Source of the DNA: Pseudomonadota bacterium
Lineage (GTDB): Bacteria > Desulfobacterota > Syntrophia > Syntrophales > JADFWA01
NCBI GenBank assembly: GCA_015222855.1
Contig: JADFWA010000402.1
Span: forward strand, 1 to 8,142
Length of the DNA: 8,142 nucleotides
Reading direction: 5' to 3'
Positions 6,596 through 8,142 of this stretch are shown in pieces; position 1 is the first letter of the stretch; each line of letters starts with the position of its first letter. The notes beneath the pieces were generated by a model. It did not search any database and had not been told where the DNA came from. It was given only the letters and a program-made list of their open reading frames with translations. Position numbers and translations under genes: made by a program.

Positions 6596-6608
6596 AAATT
6601 TCTGTAAC
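6596..6608. repeat. 13-bp direct repeat, right copy
   Basis: This is the second copy of AAATTTCTGTAAC, identical to 6432-6444, directly abutting the right end of the palindrome. Confidence 0.75.
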
Positions 6609-6612
6609 ATAG

Positions 6613-6683
6613 CAGTTGACAGGGGTCGGGGATCAGGGACCGGCTGTAAACTGACCCCCGACAACTGATAGCTGTGGACTGTT
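6613..6683. repeat. Second inverted array of degenerate 7-bp units
   Basis: From 6614 the sequence divides into heptamers such as AGTTGAC (6614), AGGGGTC (6621), GGGGATC (6628) and AGGGACC (6635), then AACTGAC (6649), CCCCGAC (6656) and AACTGAT (6663). CAGTTG (6613-6618) pairs with CAACTG (6662-6667), and TCGGGG (6626-6631) pairs with CCCCGA (6656-6661). The left arm carries exactly seven extra bases (6619-6625), as expected from gain of one unit. The array runs up to the glycosyltransferase stop codon at 6682-6684. It may act as a structural barrier between the convergent genes. Confidence 0.7.
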
Positions 6684-8016
6684 ACTCTTCAGAAAGCATG
6701 GAGAATTCCCGCTGTTTTGCTTTGCGCTTCCTTTCACTTGTAGTCCCTTCAAAATTCGATATTATAGCGCTGAGCTTTTGCTCCAGTACATCATAAGAGA
6801 AGAAACGGGATGCAAGCTCATAATTTCTGTTGACCGATCTTTTCTTTTCCTCGGGATGTCTCAGAATATACCTTATTTTTCTGACAACCTCATCGGTTAC
6901 GTACCCGTCCATACTGACTACATCGAACCCTATCGGTTCGATATCCTGCTGGTAGATCGAATATCTGTTAACGAGTATCGGTTTTTTAAAGAAGATCGCC
7001 TCGAGGAAGGCATTTCCAAACCCTTCATACAGTGAGGGGTAGGTGACGAAATCCGCATGAGGATATATATCCCAGGTGGTGTATATTTTCCTGCCATCCG
7101 GGGTTATTTTTCTTTCACTGCCGATAATTTCAGGTTTGATAATCAAGGGCACATTCAAGAGTTTAGCGTAGCTGATTATCCTGTCCTGGTATTCCATGCC
7201 TTCATCGCCCGCGGAATGGGTAATCACAAGTTTGGCCTTGGGGTTTTTCAGTCTGTTAAGCACCTCAATGGAGTGCTCGATGCCCTTTCTTGGAACTATC
7301 CGTGTGGGTTGAAGGAATATAATATCGTCTTCTTCCATGCCGAGGTCTTTTCTTACGTCTTTGTTATAGTCATCGATGGACGGCGCACTTGCCGCGTATT
7401 GAAAGACATTAGGGATTATGTGGGAAGATATGCCGGTACGGTAGCTCAGATTGTTGTCAGCCTGGGAATTGATAACCACGTGCTGCATTGAAGGGAGGTT
7501 AGGTGGAAAAGCCGTTGCAAGAAGATCCCGGACACTATTGACCATAAACCTTTCCCTTTCCCAGTAAAAGTCGTGGTGATGGGCAATCGTCGGTATGCCC
7601 GTTTCTGCTATTAATTCAGTGATGGCAAGACCCAGGGGTATATTCATAGGAATAGTCAGGGCATTTTCGACGATAAGCATGTCGATTGAATATGAGTATT
7701 TTTCTAAAAAGTTGTAGAGTTCCTTCTTTATTATTTTTCTCATGTGGTGTATCCGGCCGGTGAGTCTCGATGTCCTTGTGAAACTGCCGAAGCATTTTTT
7801 CTGAATTTTTTGTATGCCGGGATGATCAAAGAATGCTTCGGGTACTGTCGTGATCATCTCTGAGTCGGAATCGGATTCCCCGGCGAAAAAATAGCAATTA
7901 TAACCCATTCTTTCTAATACATGACACCATTTTCTGGTTTCGAGAGTTACTCCGTCCGTGCCTGCATATCGTGTCAGAATAATTCCTATGTTTTTGATCT
8001 TGGCGAATGTGAGCAT
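6682..8016 (-). CDS. GT-B fold glycosyltransferase, GT4-like
   Basis: A 444-residue cytosolic or membrane-associated glycosyltransferase. The N-terminal acceptor domain starts with GIILTRYAGTDGVTLETRKW (11-30). The C-terminal nucleotide-sugar domain has QPTRIVPRKG (236-245), with Arg239 and Lys244 in the usual donor-phosphate positions, and the GT4 E-x7-E motif EGFGNAFLE (Glu331, Glu339) after YPSLY. No signal peptide or clear membrane helix is seen. The donor and acceptor are unknown; the DGVTLE..KW opening recalls GT4 enzymes of the mannosylglucosylglycerate synthase kind, but I would not assign that. I chose ATG 8016 because AGGAGG lies 9 nt upstream and the reading ahead of it, up to 8079, is repeat DNA. 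The gene is convergent with plsB. The tail after about 425 is basic and looks disordered. Confidence 0.92.
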   Translation of the reverse strand: MLTFAKIKNIGIILTRYAGTDGVTLETRKWCHVLERMGYNCYFFAGESDSDSEMITTVPEAFFDHPGIQKIQKKCFGSFTRTSRLTGRIHHMRKIIKKELYNFLEKYSYSIDMLIVENALTIPMNIPLGLAITELIAETGIPTIAHHHDFYWERERFMVNSVRDLLATAFPPNLPSMQHVVINSQADNNLSYRTGISSHIIPNVFQYAASAPSIDDYNKDVRKDLGMEEDDIIFLQPTRIVPRKGIEHSIEVLNRLKNPKAKLVITHSAGDEGMEYQDRIISYAKLLNVPLIIKPEIIGSERKITPDGRKIYTTWDIYPHADFVTYPSLYEGFGNAFLEAIFFKKPILVNRYSIYQQDIEPIGFDVVSMDGYVTDEVVRKIRYILRHPEEKKRSVNRNYELASRFFSYDVLEQKLSAIISNFEGTTSERKRKAKQREFSMLSEE

Positions 8017-8025
8017 TGAGCTGAA

Positions 8026-8031
8026 CCTCCT
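8026..8031 (-). promoter_or_regulatory. Ribosome binding site deciding the glycosyltransferase start
   Basis: A perfect AGGAGG on the minus strand sits 9 nt before ATG 8016. This rules against the longer reading that would begin at 8079. Confidence 0.85.
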
Positions 8032-8037
8032 GAATTT

Positions 8038-8108
8038 TAATCCACAGATTTCGCAGATTACACGGATTACTCTAATCACTTGAAGGGCGATGCGAAATCT
8101 GTAGGGTT
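8038..8108. repeat. Inverted array of degenerate 9-bp units
   Basis: On the minus strand the nonamers AGAGTAATC (8065-8073), CGTGTAATC (8056-8064), TGCGAAATC (8047-8055) and TGTGGATTA (8038-8046) follow one another. On the plus strand TGCGAAATC (8091) and TGTAGGGTT (8100) give the opposite arm. ACAGATTTCGCA (8044-8055) and TGCGAAATCTGT (8091-8102) are a perfect 12-bp inverted repeat, with weaker pairing beyond. The array ends six bases from the glycosyltransferase ribosome binding site, so its hairpin would lie in the 5' leader if transcription starts upstream. Confidence 0.75.
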
Positions 8109-8116
8109 TAATTCCC

Positions 8117-8130
8117 CGCAGCTTGCTGCG
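8117..8130. repeat. Short GC-rich hairpin
   Basis: CGCAGC (8117-8122) and GCTGCG (8125-8130) form a six-base-pair stem with a TT loop. No T-run follows on either strand within the window. It resembles extragenic palindromes but is too short to classify. Confidence 0.5.
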
Positions 8131-8142
8131 ATAGAAAAGATA

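Noticed and set aside
6440..6683. CRISPR array
   Set aside because: The repeats are short, degenerate, in inverted layout and without unique spacers of uniform length; no cas genes are present.
7057..7491. 144-residue plus-strand reading frame
   Set aside because: It lies wholly antisense to the glycosyltransferase, whose GT4 motifs show it to be the real gene; no ribosome binding site or known motif is seen.
8017..8079. N-terminal extension of the glycosyltransferase
   Set aside because: The 21 residues are translated from a 9-bp repeat array and cross the AGGAGG site that serves ATG 8016.

Overview
The window reads like chromosomal DNA from a deltaproteobacterial lineage (Desulfobacterota in the broad sense). 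The reasons are a PxxKW-type cysteine-rich small protein, a mannose-family PTS IID gene directly upstream of HPr and enzyme I, an HPr that keeps both the phosphocarrier histidine and the HprK-type regulatory serine, and a PlsB-type acyltransferase. This placement rests on gene content and remembered family features, not on a database search.

Layout. Positions 1-129 hold part of a repeat whose core recurs at 504-562. A small Cys-rich gene runs leftwards (130-405). The next gene-free stretch (406-838) holds a roughly 142-bp palindromic MITE-like element (455-596), a stem-loop that looks like a leftward terminator (620-664), and a candidate sigma70-like promoter (722-749). A rightward gene set follows: PTS IID (839-1630), HPr/ptsH (1674-1952), enzyme I/ptsI (1952-3733, one-base overlap with ptsH) and, after a 97-bp repeat-bearing gap, plsB (3831-6443). 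A GT4-type glycosyltransferase lies convergently on the minus strand (6682-8016). The convergent gap and the upstream flank of the glycosyltransferase are filled with inverted repeats.

Function. Enzyme I and HPr are the general phosphotransferase proteins. Only the IID membrane subunit is present; no IIA, IIB or IIC lies in the window, so a complete sugar transporter cannot be claimed here. PlsB would make the first acylation step of phospholipid synthesis. The glycosyltransferase probably acts on a sugar or glycoconjugate that I cannot name.

The notable part is the non-coding DNA. Nearly every gap carries a palindrome, and four gap segments are built from short degenerate units with a fixed period (7 bp at two sites, 8 bp at one, 9 bp at one), each laid out as forward units followed by reverse-complement units. 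One of these palindromes sits at the plsB stop codon between 13-bp direct repeats, which looks like an insertion. Another would be translated as a false N-terminus of the glycosyltransferase. I see no CRISPR array, RNA gene, transposase, or recognisable new defence or biosynthetic system.
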